Source: Microbacterium saperdae
Lineage (GTDB): Bacteria > Actinomycetota > Actinomycetes > Actinomycetales > Microbacteriaceae
Length of the DNA stretch: 64,000 bases
Assembly: GCF_006716345.1 (NCBI RefSeq)
Contig: NZ_VFOX01000001.1
Location: 2,418,001 to 2,482,000 of the forward strand
Direction: 5' to 3'
Below the pieces are notes generated by a model that saw only the letters and a program-made list of their open reading frames with translations, searched no databases and had not been told where the DNA came from. The position numbers and the translations under genes are program-made. This document shows, in pieces, positions 53,301-61,580 of this stretch; the stretch's first letter is position 1, and the number at the start of each line of letters is the position of its first letter.

Positions 53301-53774
53301 CAGGTCCTCGGCAGAACGAGCGGCCGCAGGATTCCAGCCGGTGCCGTACGCGGCCGCGAGCTCGTCGAGCACCTGCGTCCGCACCACGTCGCGCTGCCGC
53401 CCCGGCGAGGCGTCGTCGACACGTCGCAACGCGCCGGAACGCACGATCTCCGACAGATGCGGCAACAAGCCTCGTCGGCCGTACTCATCGATCAGGGCGA
53501 GCCGTGCGCCGATCCGCTCGGCGAGCTCACCCGCCGCCTTGCGCGTGAAGGTGAGCCCCAGGATCTCGTCACGGCGCACGTGGCCGTTCGCGACCAACCA
53601 GACGACGCGGCCCGACATCGTCTCGGTCTTGCCGCTCCCGGCGCCCGCGACGACGAGGGCGGGTTCGGGCGGGGCTTCGATCACGCGTTGCTGCGCCGGG
53701 GTCGGAGAGGGCTGTCCCAGGGCGGCGGCGACATCCGTCGCCGAGATGCCGTACGTCCCCTCCCAGCCTGTCAC
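50271..53774 (-). CDS. adnB: AdnB subunit: UvrD-like helicase with RecB nuclease domain
   Basis: A 1167-residue motor-nuclease of the actinobacterial AdnAB complex, which resects double-strand breaks in place of RecBCD. Walker A GAGSGKTET has Lys49, motif II is LLDEYQDTSVIQ, motif III GDPHQSIYGWRGAS, motif V LTIHGSKGLEWD and motif VI AYVAVTRARTDLL, so the motor is intact. The C-terminal nuclease has IVDWKTGK with Asp1094 and the QLALYRLAYHRR helix. GTG at 53774 overlaps the adnA stop as GTGA. It corresponds to Rv3201c. The final codons overlap the end of the plus-strand APH-fold gene. Confidence 0.93.
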   Translation of the reverse strand: MTGWEGTYGISATDVAAALGQPSPTPAQQRVIEAPPEPALVVAGAGSGKTETMSGRVVWLVANGHVRRDEILGLTFTRKAAGELAERIGARLALIDEYGRRGLLPHLSEIVRSGALRRVDDASPGRQRDVVRTQVLDELAAAYGTGWNPAAARSAEDLMIRPRVSTYNAFADGIVREHAARIGRDPDVAMLSQAASWILAREVVLRSDLPELEGIDYALGTVIDAVQRLAGDALDHRVDLDRAERIARDQALAFEPYRGNGDVEKAATNLLSLPTITHLVRDYIAEKQRRGVLDFADQVGGAYDIVESAPDVRAELRELHRVVLLDEYQDTSVIQTKFLAELFRDAAVMAVGDPHQSIYGWRGASADNLYAFSRSFSSRGDAQTYSLMTSWRNDRSILDIANSVLAPLQRPELDVPPLDPRPGADAGAVTVRYPFTVDDEASDVAEWFAERRAEHDADPGRTRPHTGAILFRSKRHMQTFAAALAARGIPHRILGLGGLLATPEVVDVISVLRVVHDPTAGSALIRLLTGPRFGVGVADMAALYDLGRTLAERDTAMMPLPEEVRARLRSSRGADEAVSIVDAVDVVRAVRDDYRMLEGITPQGRQRIRAAGEMLERLRRASSQPIPELIRLIELELRLDIELAANETRGPARIAATQLRAFSDEVRAFLAADDRGTIGSLLAWLAKAESTDELMPRPEPPEPGVVQLLTIHGSKGLEWDAVAVVRLVVDELPGRVSDTSGWFGFGVVPFALRGDRDALPAFRWDPESAMEGESDPKKRQALAQSSLSGGVTKANPHGGALKRFKDEYRQYQQQEERRLAYVAVTRARTDLLLSGSHWAGQKSPRMPSPYLVEAIEVLGLDAIEPVDAAENPYDGPGSTLSWPLDPLGGRRRVVTAAAEAVRSAAMHADVLEPSPELARLLAERAARLRGADAVAPTRVPASRFKDYVTDFSGTLSSVVRPMPERPYRQTRLGTLFHAWVERRSELVGVGSRVDEALWELDEDESSSGAPDAFSGEPSVTASDEADLAALQETFERSEWGPLLPIAVEIEIDFALGAGIADIESDPDRRAHIVICKLDAVYRRADRGGRIEIVDWKTGKAPKTAQEREERMLQLALYRLAYHRRFDVPLDEIDVALYYVGDDLVIRDDRIYSEEELFQRWSAARAAR

Positions 53775-56700
53775 GCGCTCACCGCCGGGACCGTGTGGAT
53801 GCGGCAGGGGTGCACACGTCGCTGCGTGTCCGCGCAATGCGACTCGACCTGCGCCGTGAAGCTCGAGGCCGACATCCCTCGGGCCGCATCAGCCACCCGC
53901 TGGAGGAACGCGGTGCGTGCCTCATCATCCAGAGGATGCTGGTGCGCGACGCGATAGTCGCTCTTCGCCAACGTCTTGGAGACGATGACGAGCCGGGCGC
54001 CGCTGAGCGCCGCGGGCGCCGCACCGTCGATCAGTCCTTGCTGCACGGCGACCTGGTATGCGGCGAGCTGAGCATGCTCGAGAACCCCGGAATCGGACTC
54101 GGGGTCGGTCTTGCCCGTCTTGAGATCGACCACGACCGCTCGTTCACCGTCGGCGCTGCGACTCATCTCGACCCAGCCGCGACCGCGGGCGTGAGCGTGC
54201 TCGCCGTGGCCTTCGGGGTATGCCTCCACCCGGTCTATATACCCGCTGACGATCGCGCGGGGGCCGATGTCCTGCGCATCGACCGCGCGGACTTCGGGGG
54301 CACGGTCGTCGTCGCCGAGCGCGACCGCGAAGTCGAAGCGCGCTTCGCTTCCGATCACTCGCCCGCCGTCGGCGCGTACCTCCCCCAGATAGCTGTGCAG
54401 ACGATCGACGAACAGGTCGGCGCGCCTGCGTTCCTTTCGTCCGATCCACTCGGTCTCGAAATCGAGCTCCGGCCAATGCTCGGCGACGATCGCGCGCATG
54501 CGGTCGAGATCTCCGTCCGGCACCCGTTCCATGGCCTCGTGCACGATCGTGCCGATGCCCGCGGTGGGCGGCATCACGGTGTCGCCGCCGAGAGCGGACA
54601 CCACCCAGTTCAGACCGCACTCCTCGTACGACTCCATCTTCGACGGGGACACCCGTGCGCCGTCGATTTCGAGATCCCGCAGCGGAGCCTGCGTCGACGA
54701 CGGCGTGACCCCGTACCAGTCCGCGGGGTCTGCACCGGCGACGCCTTCGCGCGCCAGCACGGCGAGCTGCTCCGCCGCGTCCTGACGCACCGGCTCGGAA
54801 CGGGAGGTCGTGAGCGCACGTCGGTGACGCCCCACGAACCCGCGCAGCGTGAGTGGATGCTCCGCCGAGGCGTGTCTCTCGGGCGGCTCCGGCGCCGGAA
54901 GAAAGCCGAAGAAGGGGCTCGGCGTCAGGTCGTCGTCGTCCACCGCGGTGATGAGCAGCCGATCGCGCGCACGGGAGACGGCACGGACGAACAGTCTCAG
55001 CTCATCGTGGAGCGCGCTGCGGCGCCGGTCGAGGGGCGTCGGCGCCTCGATGAGCGCCCCGGTGCGGCTCGCTGTGAGAGCGTCCGCGAGCCGCCAGGTC
55101 TGGAGCATGCCGCCGCGCAGCCGCACATTGGGCCAGACCCCGTCCTGCACGCCCGCCACCACGACGGCGTCGAACTCGGTGCCGAGGGCGGTCGCGGGCG
55201 TGAGCAGCGTGACTCTGCCCGGACGGTCCGGCGTCGAGAGGGAGTCCTCCGGCACCTCGCTGTCGAGGATGTCACGCACGAACACCTCGGGGTGCTCGTT
55301 CGGCGTGCGTTCGACGAACCGCTTCGCCGCATCGAACAGGGACACCAACGCGTCCAGGGCCCTGGCCGTCTCCGCTCCGGCCGGCTGCATCGAGATCTCC
55401 CGCCAGGCGATGTGGAGCCGACGACCGTCCACCGCGCGCGCCTGGTCCCACACCCGCCAGAGCAGATCGTGCACGGTCTCACCAGCCGCGGCGGCGGTCT
55501 CGAGTGCCGCGATCGTGTCGGCGAACCGCGCGGCGGTGCGCGATTCGGGGGCGTCGATGAGCGTGAGATGCGCCGGCTTCGCCATGGCCTGCCGCAGGAG
55601 CTCCCTGGCAGGGGTGGAGCCGCCCTGCTCCAATTCGATATGCCGCAGCCGCGCGCGCAATCGGCGCAGGCCGATCGCGTCCATCCCTCCGAAGGGAGTC
55701 CGCAGCGCCTCCTCCAGCTCCGCAGGCGTGCGATCCTCCACCGGTGTCAGTGCGAGACGCACGATGCCGACGATGTCGCGCACGATGCCCTCGCTGCCGA
55801 GCGGACGCTGCACACCGGCGGCCTTGGTCGGGATCTCACGTGCGGCGAGCTCGGTCTCGAGCTGCGTCACCTGCCGCGTGTCATGCGCGATGACCGCCAT
55901 CCGATCCCAGCGGATCCCCGCGGTCAGATGCCACTCGCGCATCACCCCGGCGATCCTGTCGAGCTCTTCATGAGGTGACGGTGCGACGAACGTCGACACC
56001 GCTTCCGGATCGTCGGCCTCCGCAACCGCGGGGGCACGGCGATGCTCGACCCGCCCGGAGACGCCGATCGCCTGCGTGATCGTGCGGGTGAGGGCCGTGA
56101 GCGCCGACTTCTGGCGATGCGGCTCATCGAGCACGTGCACCTCGCCGAGCGCGCCGGCGAGCTGCGCGAACAGCTCGGGGCTCGCTCCGCGGAAAGCGCC
56201 GGAGGAGATGTCCGGGTCCCCGAACGCGTGCACGGCCACGCCGCGCGCACGGAGGGCACGGACCACGGCGATCCCGCCGCGGGTCAGCTCCTGCGCATCG
56301 TCGATCAGCACGACGCGCAGCGGGGCGAGAGGACCGAGAGTGGCGGCGTCCGCCCGCTCCAGGATCACGCTGGCCTCGCTGAGCAGGTCGGCGGCGTCGC
56401 GGTGCGCCGAGCGCAGAGCGTCGAGCACAGCGCGATACTCCACGAGGAACTCCGCGGCGGCAGCCCAGACGGGGTCGCCCGCGCCACGGAGTTCGCGGGG
56501 CCCGGCGCCGAGCTCGGTGCACTCGGCGAGGAACGCGCGCAGCTCCGACCGGAAGCCCTTGGACGCCCTGACCGACGGGCTGAGCGCCTCCGGCCAGACG
56601 ATCAGTCCGTCTTCCGCATCGCCCGCGAGCAGCTCGGCGATGATCCGGTCCTGGTCGGCGCCCGTGAGCAGCGCGGGAGGTTCGGCGCCGGCGCGGACCA

Positions 56701-57016
56701 TCGCACCGCGAACCACCTGGAACGCGAAGGACCCGAGTGAGCGCGCGAGCGGCCCCGGCGTCGCCTGCCCGATGCGGACGCCGATCCGGTCGCGCAGCGC
56801 GGTCGCCGCCTGCCTGCTGGGCGTGAGCACGAGCACCTCTTCCGGACGCAGGCTCTCGACGTCCAGCAGATGCACCACTCGGTCGACGAGCGCTCGGGTC
56901 TTCCCCGTACCGGGCGCTCCGATGATGACTCCTGATGCGTGTGTCCCGGCCGTCACGACGGCTCGTTGCGCGGCATCCCCTGTCATGTCCTCCACGCTAG
57001 CCGGACGCGCCGACAT
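53771..57016 (-). CDS. adnA: AdnA subunit: helicase-like with RecB nuclease domain
   Basis: A 1081-residue partner of AdnB. Walker A is GAPGTGKT with Lys39. Motif II reads LIDDAQEL, with Asp-Asp where active motors have Asp-Glu, and FGDPDISSGAFRGAS replaces the usual GDxxQ motif, so the motor looks weak, as reported for mycobacterial AdnA. The C-terminal nuclease keeps VVDLKTGKT with Asp964 and HAQLAAYQVAVQQG. ATG 57016 is given; ATG 56985, just ahead of the Q-like DAAQR, is also possible and both have purine runs that are too close. Corresponds to Rv3202c; upstream of adnB. Confidence 0.92.
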   Translation of the reverse strand: MSARPASVEDMTGDAAQRAVVTAGTHASGVIIGAPGTGKTRALVDRVVHLLDVESLRPEEVLVLTPSRQAATALRDRIGVRIGQATPGPLARSLGSFAFQVVRGAMVRAGAEPPALLTGADQDRIIAELLAGDAEDGLIVWPEALSPSVRASKGFRSELRAFLAECTELGAGPRELRGAGDPVWAAAAEFLVEYRAVLDALRSAHRDAADLLSEASVILERADAATLGPLAPLRVVLIDDAQELTRGGIAVVRALRARGVAVHAFGDPDISSGAFRGASPELFAQLAGALGEVHVLDEPHRQKSALTALTRTITQAIGVSGRVEHRRAPAVAEADDPEAVSTFVAPSPHEELDRIAGVMREWHLTAGIRWDRMAVIAHDTRQVTQLETELAAREIPTKAAGVQRPLGSEGIVRDIVGIVRLALTPVEDRTPAELEEALRTPFGGMDAIGLRRLRARLRHIELEQGGSTPARELLRQAMAKPAHLTLIDAPESRTAARFADTIAALETAAAAGETVHDLLWRVWDQARAVDGRRLHIAWREISMQPAGAETARALDALVSLFDAAKRFVERTPNEHPEVFVRDILDSEVPEDSLSTPDRPGRVTLLTPATALGTEFDAVVVAGVQDGVWPNVRLRGGMLQTWRLADALTASRTGALIEAPTPLDRRRSALHDELRLFVRAVSRARDRLLITAVDDDDLTPSPFFGFLPAPEPPERHASAEHPLTLRGFVGRHRRALTTSRSEPVRQDAAEQLAVLAREGVAGADPADWYGVTPSSTQAPLRDLEIDGARVSPSKMESYEECGLNWVVSALGGDTVMPPTAGIGTIVHEAMERVPDGDLDRMRAIVAEHWPELDFETEWIGRKERRRADLFVDRLHSYLGEVRADGGRVIGSEARFDFAVALGDDDRAPEVRAVDAQDIGPRAIVSGYIDRVEAYPEGHGEHAHARGRGWVEMSRSADGERAVVVDLKTGKTDPESDSGVLEHAQLAAYQVAVQQGLIDGAAPAALSGARLVIVSKTLAKSDYRVAHQHPLDDEARTAFLQRVADAARGMSASSFTAQVESHCADTQRRVHPCRIHTVPAVSA

Positions 57017-57059
57017 CCCCTCCCGTCCGCGCCCGGGCCGCTGTGCGCTCACGGCGAAA

Positions 57060-57103
57060 CCGGGGTCGACCGCCGATCCGGGGTCGAGACCCCGGGGTAG
57101 AGT
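57060..57103 (+). promoter_or_regulatory. Repeated CCGGGGTCGA boxes and candidate -10 before the DUF3107 gene
   Basis: CCGGGGTCGA occurs at 57060-57069 and 57078-57087. The second copy belongs to an 8-bp inverted repeat CCGGGGTC/GACCCCGG (57078-57095). TAGAGT at 57098-57103 fits an actinobacterial -10. No clear -35 is visible, which would suit an activated or operator-covered promoter. Chance in GC-rich DNA cannot be excluded. Confidence 0.3.
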
Positions 57104-57167
57104 TGGGCGAGTCCTCGAACGGCGGCGTCTGACGGCGCCCGCCCGTTCCGTATCGCAAGGAGCACGC

Positions 57168-57392
57168 GTGGAAATCCGCATCGGAATCATCAACACCGGC
57201 CGCGAGCTGAGCTTCGACACCGGCGCGAGCGCCGACGAGGTCCGCAGCCAGGTCGCTGCGGCGCTCGAGCAGAGCACGTCGCACCTGAGCTTCTCCGACG
57301 TCAAGGGAAACTCCTACATCGTCCCGACCGCGAACCTCGCCTACATCGAGCTGGGCACCGAGGAACTGCGCCGCGTCGGCTTCGTCGCCTGA
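57168..57392 (+). CDS. DUF3107 family small protein
   Basis: A 74-residue cytoplasmic protein starting (GTG) with the sequence VEIRIGIINTGRELSFDTG and ending LRRVGFVA. It matches DUF3107 (Rv3208A/TB9.4 in mycobacteria), function unknown. AAGGAG five bases before the GTG is an ideal ribosome site and decides the start. It lies upstream of two small membrane-protein genes on the same strand and opposite to adnA. Confidence 0.92.
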   Translation: MEIRIGIINTGRELSFDTGASADEVRSQVAAALEQSTSHLSFSDVKGNSYIVPTANLAYIELGTEELRRVGFVA

Positions 57393-57399
57393 TCCGATC

Positions 57400-57687
57400 G
57401 TGTACATCCTCCTCGCGCTCATCGGCGCGTGCGCCCTCGGCATCGCCGCGCACTTCCTGATCGGCGGTCGTGAGCTGCGCGGTGTCGCGCTCACTCCGGC
57501 GATCGCCACGGCGACCTCCGCGGTCGTCTACACCGGGCTGCAGTGGGCGGGCGTCGGCGAGGGCAGCATCTGGCTGTGGCTGGCGAGCGTGCTCGGCGCG
57601 GTCGCCGTGGCCGCACTCGCGACCGTGGCTGTCGTGGCAGCCCGCCGCCGTTCGGATGCCACGGCGAAGGCCGCTCTCGGGATCTGA
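57400..57687 (+). CDS. Small hypothetical membrane protein
   Basis: A 95-residue protein with three likely helices (about residues 2-20, 32-50 and 58-82) and a basic tail ARRRSDATAK. It begins with GTG seven bases after the DUF3107 stop, so it is probably translated from the same transcript although no ribosome site is visible. No family was recognised. Similar small proteins follow DUF3107 in related bacteria, an impression I could not check. Confidence 0.65.
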   Translation: MYILLALIGACALGIAAHFLIGGRELRGVALTPAIATATSAVVYTGLQWAGVGEGSIWLWLASVLGAVAVAALATVAVVAARRRSDATAKAALGI

Positions 57688-57700
57688 CGTCCGGTCCGCC

Positions 57701-58198
57701 ATGAGCGCCCGGCGCACGTTGCTGTGGATCCGCGTCTGCATCGGGATCCTCATCTTCGGTCTCTTCGTCAGCGGAATCACGGCGTTCCCGCTGCGCGAAG
57801 AGCTCGCCCTGGGATCCGACGTGCTGCACGCCTCCCCGGCGTCCGGCTGGTTCCCCGAGGCGGTCGCCTGGGTGGACCGGGTGTCTCACGCGCTCACCGA
57901 TGTCGGCACGCGCTATCCCTTCATCGCCTATGGCACGGACTGGCTCGCCTACGCGCACCTCGTGCTGGCCGTGGTCTTCCTCGGGCCGCTGGTGGACCCG
58001 GTGCGCAACATCTGGGTCACCCAATTCGGCGTCATCGCCTGCGCCGGCATCATCCCGCTCGCCCTGATCGCGGGCGGCATCCGGGGCATCCCGCTCGGCT
58101 GGCAGCTGATCGACATGTCATTTGGAGTGCTCGGAGCGATCCCGCTGGTGATCGCCTGGCGTCTCACCCGCCGACTCGAACGGCACCCGGATCGCTAG
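57701..58198 (+). CDS. Hypothetical four-helix membrane protein
   Basis: A 165-residue protein with four predicted helices: LLWIRVCIGILIFGLFVSG, then WLAYAHLVLAVVFLGPLV, FGVIACAGIIPLALIAGG and FGVLGAIPLVIAW, with a ~50-residue loop after the first. ATG 57701 lies 13 bp after the previous stop. Not recognised. Its TAG overlaps by four bases the TAG of the ferritin-like gene on the other strand. Confidence 0.75.
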   Translation: MSARRTLLWIRVCIGILIFGLFVSGITAFPLREELALGSDVLHASPASGWFPEAVAWVDRVSHALTDVGTRYPFIAYGTDWLAYAHLVLAVVFLGPLVDPVRNIWVTQFGVIACAGIIPLALIAGGIRGIPLGWQLIDMSFGVLGAIPLVIAWRLTRRLERHPDR

Positions 58199-58908
58199 GA
58201 GGCGAGTCCCATCGCGTCCATGCGGCGTGCGTGCGCGCCCATGAGTTCCGTGTACACCGGTTCGATTCGCTCGTCATCCGCGGCGAGGAACTCGGGCCGC
58301 AGGGCGGAGCGGCACACCAGGATCGTGTCGCCGACCAGGCGGCGTGCCCACATGGACAGCAGTGAACGCCATTCCTCGTCGCTCTCGATCGTCTCCTGGA
58401 TGATCGCGACGATCTCATGGCGCGCATCGTCTTCGCGCAGGATGTCGGCGACCCGACCACCCGCGTCGCCGTAGCTGGATGCGAGCGCGAGATAGAAGTC
58501 GTCGAGCATGCCGGCCGTGATGTAGACGGCGAGAAGCGTCTCACGGGGGCGCGCGCCGATCGTCTTGCGCCGGAACGCGTCGAGGTTCTCGCGGAACGGG
58601 AGCATGAGCTGGGTCGGGTCGTCACCGCGCTCGGCGATCAGCTCGACGATCGCGCGGTGCTTGGTGAGCGTGGCTCCGGCCGCCCGCGACAGCGACTCCT
58701 TCTCCGAGAGCTCGGGCGTGGCCCGGATGAGGCGTGTGAGCGTCTCGAAGTAGCCGAGCTGCAGATAAGCGGCCTGGCCGAGGAAGCGCGGGAGTTCGGG
58801 GGCGAGCTCCGCGAAATCCACGCGGGTCGCGTCGCCCTGATCTCCCCTGCTGCGCAGAGCCAACGCGCGCCGCGGGGCGGCATCGCGCTGCCAGAACCAC
58901 TTAACCAC
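58195..58908 (-). CDS. Ferritin-like four-helix-bundle protein
   Basis: A 237-residue helical protein with the pattern of the ferritin-like fold-containing family (Rv3210c equivalent from synteny). Candidate metal ligands are Glu in LGYFETLTRLI, the ATLTKHRAIVELI helix and EDDARHEIVAIIQETIE. A relation to tRNA hydroxylases (MiaE-like) has been suggested for the family, not shown. The start at 58908 gives MVKWFWQRDAAPRRALA. The gene is divergent from the DEAD-box helicase. Confidence 0.82.
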   Translation of the reverse strand: MVKWFWQRDAAPRRALALRSRGDQGDATRVDFAELAPELPRFLGQAAYLQLGYFETLTRLIRATPELSEKESLSRAAGATLTKHRAIVELIAERGDDPTQLMLPFRENLDAFRRKTIGARPRETLLAVYITAGMLDDFYLALASSYGDAGGRVADILREDDARHEIVAIIQETIESDEEWRSLLSMWARRLVGDTILVCRSALRPEFLAADDERIEPVYTELMGAHARRMDAMGLAS

Positions 58909-59102
58909 GGGGACTCCCTACCCAGTTCGCCACGACGTTCACAATACTCGTGCGACCGGCCTCTACCGGCTGTTCGCACCCGCTCGGGTAGGCTGGGCGT
59001 GTCCCGCCGTTGGAGCGGGCCCCCGCGCCTGTGGCACAAGAGACGGCGTGGATCCGTTTACGTGGCGATCTCTGAACGATCGCCGGACAGGCAATTGAAC
59101 AA

Positions 59103-60614
59103 GTGACAACTTTCTCTGATCTCGGAGTCGATCAGGACATCGTCGACGCACTCGCCGCGAAGGGCATCGTCGACGCGTTCCCCATCCAGGAGCAGACCAT
59201 TCCGCTCGGTCTGCCCGGCCAGGACATCATCGGACAGGCCAAGACCGGAACCGGAAAGACCTTCGGCTTCGGCATCCCGGTGGTCCAGCGCCTCGGCCAG
59301 AACCCCGAGCACGGCGTCAAGGCGCTCATCGTGGTGCCCACCCGTGAACTCGCGGTGCAGGTGTACGAGGACATCGACCTGCTCACCAGCAACCGCTCCA
59401 CCAGCGTGGTCGCGATCTACGGCGGCAAGGCGTATGAGGGGCAGATCGACCAGCTCAAGGCGGGAGCGCAGATCGTCGTCGGCACGCCCGGCCGTCTGAT
59501 CGACCTCGCGGGCCAGCGTCTGCTCGACCTCTCGAACGCGACCGAGGTCGTGCTCGACGAAGCCGACAAGATGCTCGACCTCGGCTTCCTCGCCGACATC
59601 GAGAAGATCTTCCAGAAGGTCCCCGCGGTGCGTCACACGCAGCTCTTCTCGGCGACCATGCCCGGACCGATCGTGGCTCTCGCCCGTCGCTTCATGACGA
59701 ACCCGATCCACATCCGCGCGAGCGACCCCGATGAGGGTCTGACGCAGGCGAACATCAAGCACCTGGTCTACCGCGCGCACTCGCTCGACAAGGACGAGGT
59801 CATCGCACGCATCCTGCAGGCCGAGGGTCGCGGCAAGACCGTGATCTTCACGCGCACCAAGCGCGCCGCGCAGCGCCTGGTCGACGAGCTGGGCGACCGC
59901 GGCTTCAACGTCGGCGGCGTGCACGGCGACATGGGCCAGGACCAGCGCGAACGCTCCATGGCCGCCTTCAAGGCGGGCAAGCGCGATGTGCTCGTCGCGA
60001 CCGACGTCGCCGCCCGCGGCATCGACGTCGACGACGTGACCCACGTCATCAACCACACGATCCCCGATGAGGACAAGACGTACCTGCACCGCGCCGGTCG
60101 TACCGGTCGCGCGGGCAAGACCGGTATCGCGGTCACCTTCGTCGACTGGGAGGACCTGCACAAGTGGGCCCTCATCAACCGGGCACTCGAGTTCGGTCAG
60201 CCGGAACCTGTCGAGACCTACTCCTCGAGCCCGCACCTGTACTCCGACCTCGACATCCCCCAGGGCACGAAGGGCCGTCTCACGTCGGCTCCGAAGACCC
60301 AGGCCGTGAAGACGGAGCGCACGCGACGCCCCGAGCGCGCTGCGGATGCCGCCGCCGAGGGCACGGAAGAGGGCGGCACCCGCCGTCGTCGTCGCCGTCG
60401 CGGCTCCGCTCCTGTCGGTTCGACGTTCGCCGAGGGCGCGGAGCAGACTCCGGAAACCGATGCGCAGAGCGCGCCCGCCGACCGCAGCGCGGAGGGTGCC
60501 GGCACGCACGACGGTGCGGGCAAGGAACATCACGACGGCAAGCCGGCTCCGGCCCGTCGCCGCCGTCGCCGCCGCGGCGGCTCGGGTGGAGGAACGGCTC
60601 CGGCCGGCGCCTGA
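59103..60614 (+). CDS. RhlE-type DEAD-box RNA helicase
   Basis: A 503-residue ATP-dependent RNA helicase. Q motif TTFSDLG with FPIQEQT, Walker A AKTGTGKT (Lys52), Ia PTRELAVQ, II VLDEADKML, III SATMPG, IV IFTRTKRAAQRL, V ATDVAARGIDVDDV and VI HRAGRTGRAG. The last ~120 residues are basic and disordered, with two Arg runs (RRRRRRR) that likely bind RNA. GTG at 59103 is the only usable start and has no strong ribosome site. Corresponds to Rv3211. Its 3' end overlaps the DUF817 tail. Confidence 0.95.
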   Translation: MTTFSDLGVDQDIVDALAAKGIVDAFPIQEQTIPLGLPGQDIIGQAKTGTGKTFGFGIPVVQRLGQNPEHGVKALIVVPTRELAVQVYEDIDLLTSNRSTSVVAIYGGKAYEGQIDQLKAGAQIVVGTPGRLIDLAGQRLLDLSNATEVVLDEADKMLDLGFLADIEKIFQKVPAVRHTQLFSATMPGPIVALARRFMTNPIHIRASDPDEGLTQANIKHLVYRAHSLDKDEVIARILQAEGRGKTVIFTRTKRAAQRLVDELGDRGFNVGGVHGDMGQDQRERSMAAFKAGKRDVLVATDVAARGIDVDDVTHVINHTIPDEDKTYLHRAGRTGRAGKTGIAVTFVDWEDLHKWALINRALEFGQPEPVETYSSSPHLYSDLDIPQGTKGRLTSAPKTQAVKTERTRRPERAADAAAEGTEEGGTRRRRRRRGSAPVGSTFAEGAEQTPETDAQSAPADRSAEGAGTHDGAGKEHHDGKPAPARRRRRRRGGSGGGTAPAGA

Positions 60615-61513
60615 TCGACCTCTGAGGGGGCGGATGCTGCGACAGCGGCTTCCGTCCCCTCCGTCGTCCCCGGTGGGCGCGGTGGGTACACCCAGGTGAC
60701 CAGCACGACCGAGATGATCATCAGCAGGAACCACGACACGAGCTTGCCGGCCGACACCGGCTGCCAGCCGTCCGCCTGATCGGGGTACATCCACGCTCCC
60801 GCCCAGGTGCCGATGTTCTCCGCCAGGTAGATGAACAATGCCACTCCCGCGAAGACCGCCAGCAGCGGCAGCCGGAGGGTACGGCGCCAGACCCGCGCGT
60901 GCATCACCGTGGGTATCCACAGCAGCACGACGGCGGCGAGCAGCACCCAGCGCGCATCCCACCAGTAGTGGTGCGTGAAGAAGTTGGCGTAGATCGCCAC
61001 GGCCACCACGCTCGTCAGCAGCCGGTGGGGGTAGCGCGTCAACCCGAGGTCGAACAGTCGATAGACCCGCACCATGTACGAGCCGACCGCGGCGTACATG
61101 AACCCGCTGAACAGGGGCACCCCGCCGATCCGGAGGATGCCGTCCGCGGCATACATCCACGAGCCGACATCGGTCTTGAAGAGCTCCATCACCGTGCCTG
61201 TGATGTGGAAGAGCACGATCACCCAGAGCTCGCGTCCGCTCTCCAGCCGGAACGCGAGCATCGCGACCTGGATGATCACGGCCGCGATCGTCAGGGCGTC
61301 GTTGCGTGCGATCGCCGCGTCGTCCGGGTACCAGAGGCGGGCCGCCACGATGACAGCGAGCAGCGCGGCCCCGAAGATGCACGCCCACGCCTGCTTGAGG
61401 ATGAACACCGCCACCTCGACGAGAGCCGCACGGATGCCGTCGGCGGGAGCCTCACGCAGCAGACGATGAGCGAACGCATCGACGCGGCGCTCCACGGAAG
61501 TCGCTTGGCGCAT
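60530..61513 (-). CDS. DUF817 integral membrane protein
   Basis: A 327-residue protein with about eight helices. DUF817 signatures are ESGRELWVIVLFHITGTVMELFK, GSWMYA, FSGFMYAAVGSYMVR and NFFTHHYWWDARW, the HHYWWD block being the most striking. Function unknown; the conserved His and Glu suggest a membrane-embedded active site or metal site. The last ~50 residues (from PPRPPGTTEG) are low complexity and end in PPRRRRRRRAGAGLPS, read antisense to the RhlE tail. ATG at 61513. Confidence 0.88.
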   Translation of the reverse strand: MRQATSVERRVDAFAHRLLREAPADGIRAALVEVAVFILKQAWACIFGAALLAVIVAARLWYPDDAAIARNDALTIAAVIIQVAMLAFRLESGRELWVIVLFHITGTVMELFKTDVGSWMYAADGILRIGGVPLFSGFMYAAVGSYMVRVYRLFDLGLTRYPHRLLTSVVAVAIYANFFTHHYWWDARWVLLAAVVLLWIPTVMHARVWRRTLRLPLLAVFAGVALFIYLAENIGTWAGAWMYPDQADGWQPVSAGKLVSWFLLMIISVVLVTWVYPPRPPGTTEGTEAAVAASAPSEVDQAPAGAVPPPEPPRRRRRRRAGAGLPS

Positions 61514-61580
61514 GCGCAGGAACGTATCAATACCGCTCGCGAATGTGCCGGGAGTGTGCCGACAGAACGCCGGGCGTGCG

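Noticed and set aside
52227..53957. Plus-strand open frame of 576 codons
   Set aside because: Antisense to adnB, with charged low-complexity content only.
60380..60595. CGCCGTCGC-rich tracts as a simple-sequence contingency locus
   Set aside because: They encode Arg-rich tails typical of actinobacterial RNA helicases, and the units are not uniform enough for slippage.
59058..61388. Minus-strand open frame of 776 codons
   Set aside because: Antisense to rhlE and out of frame with DUF817; no family pattern.
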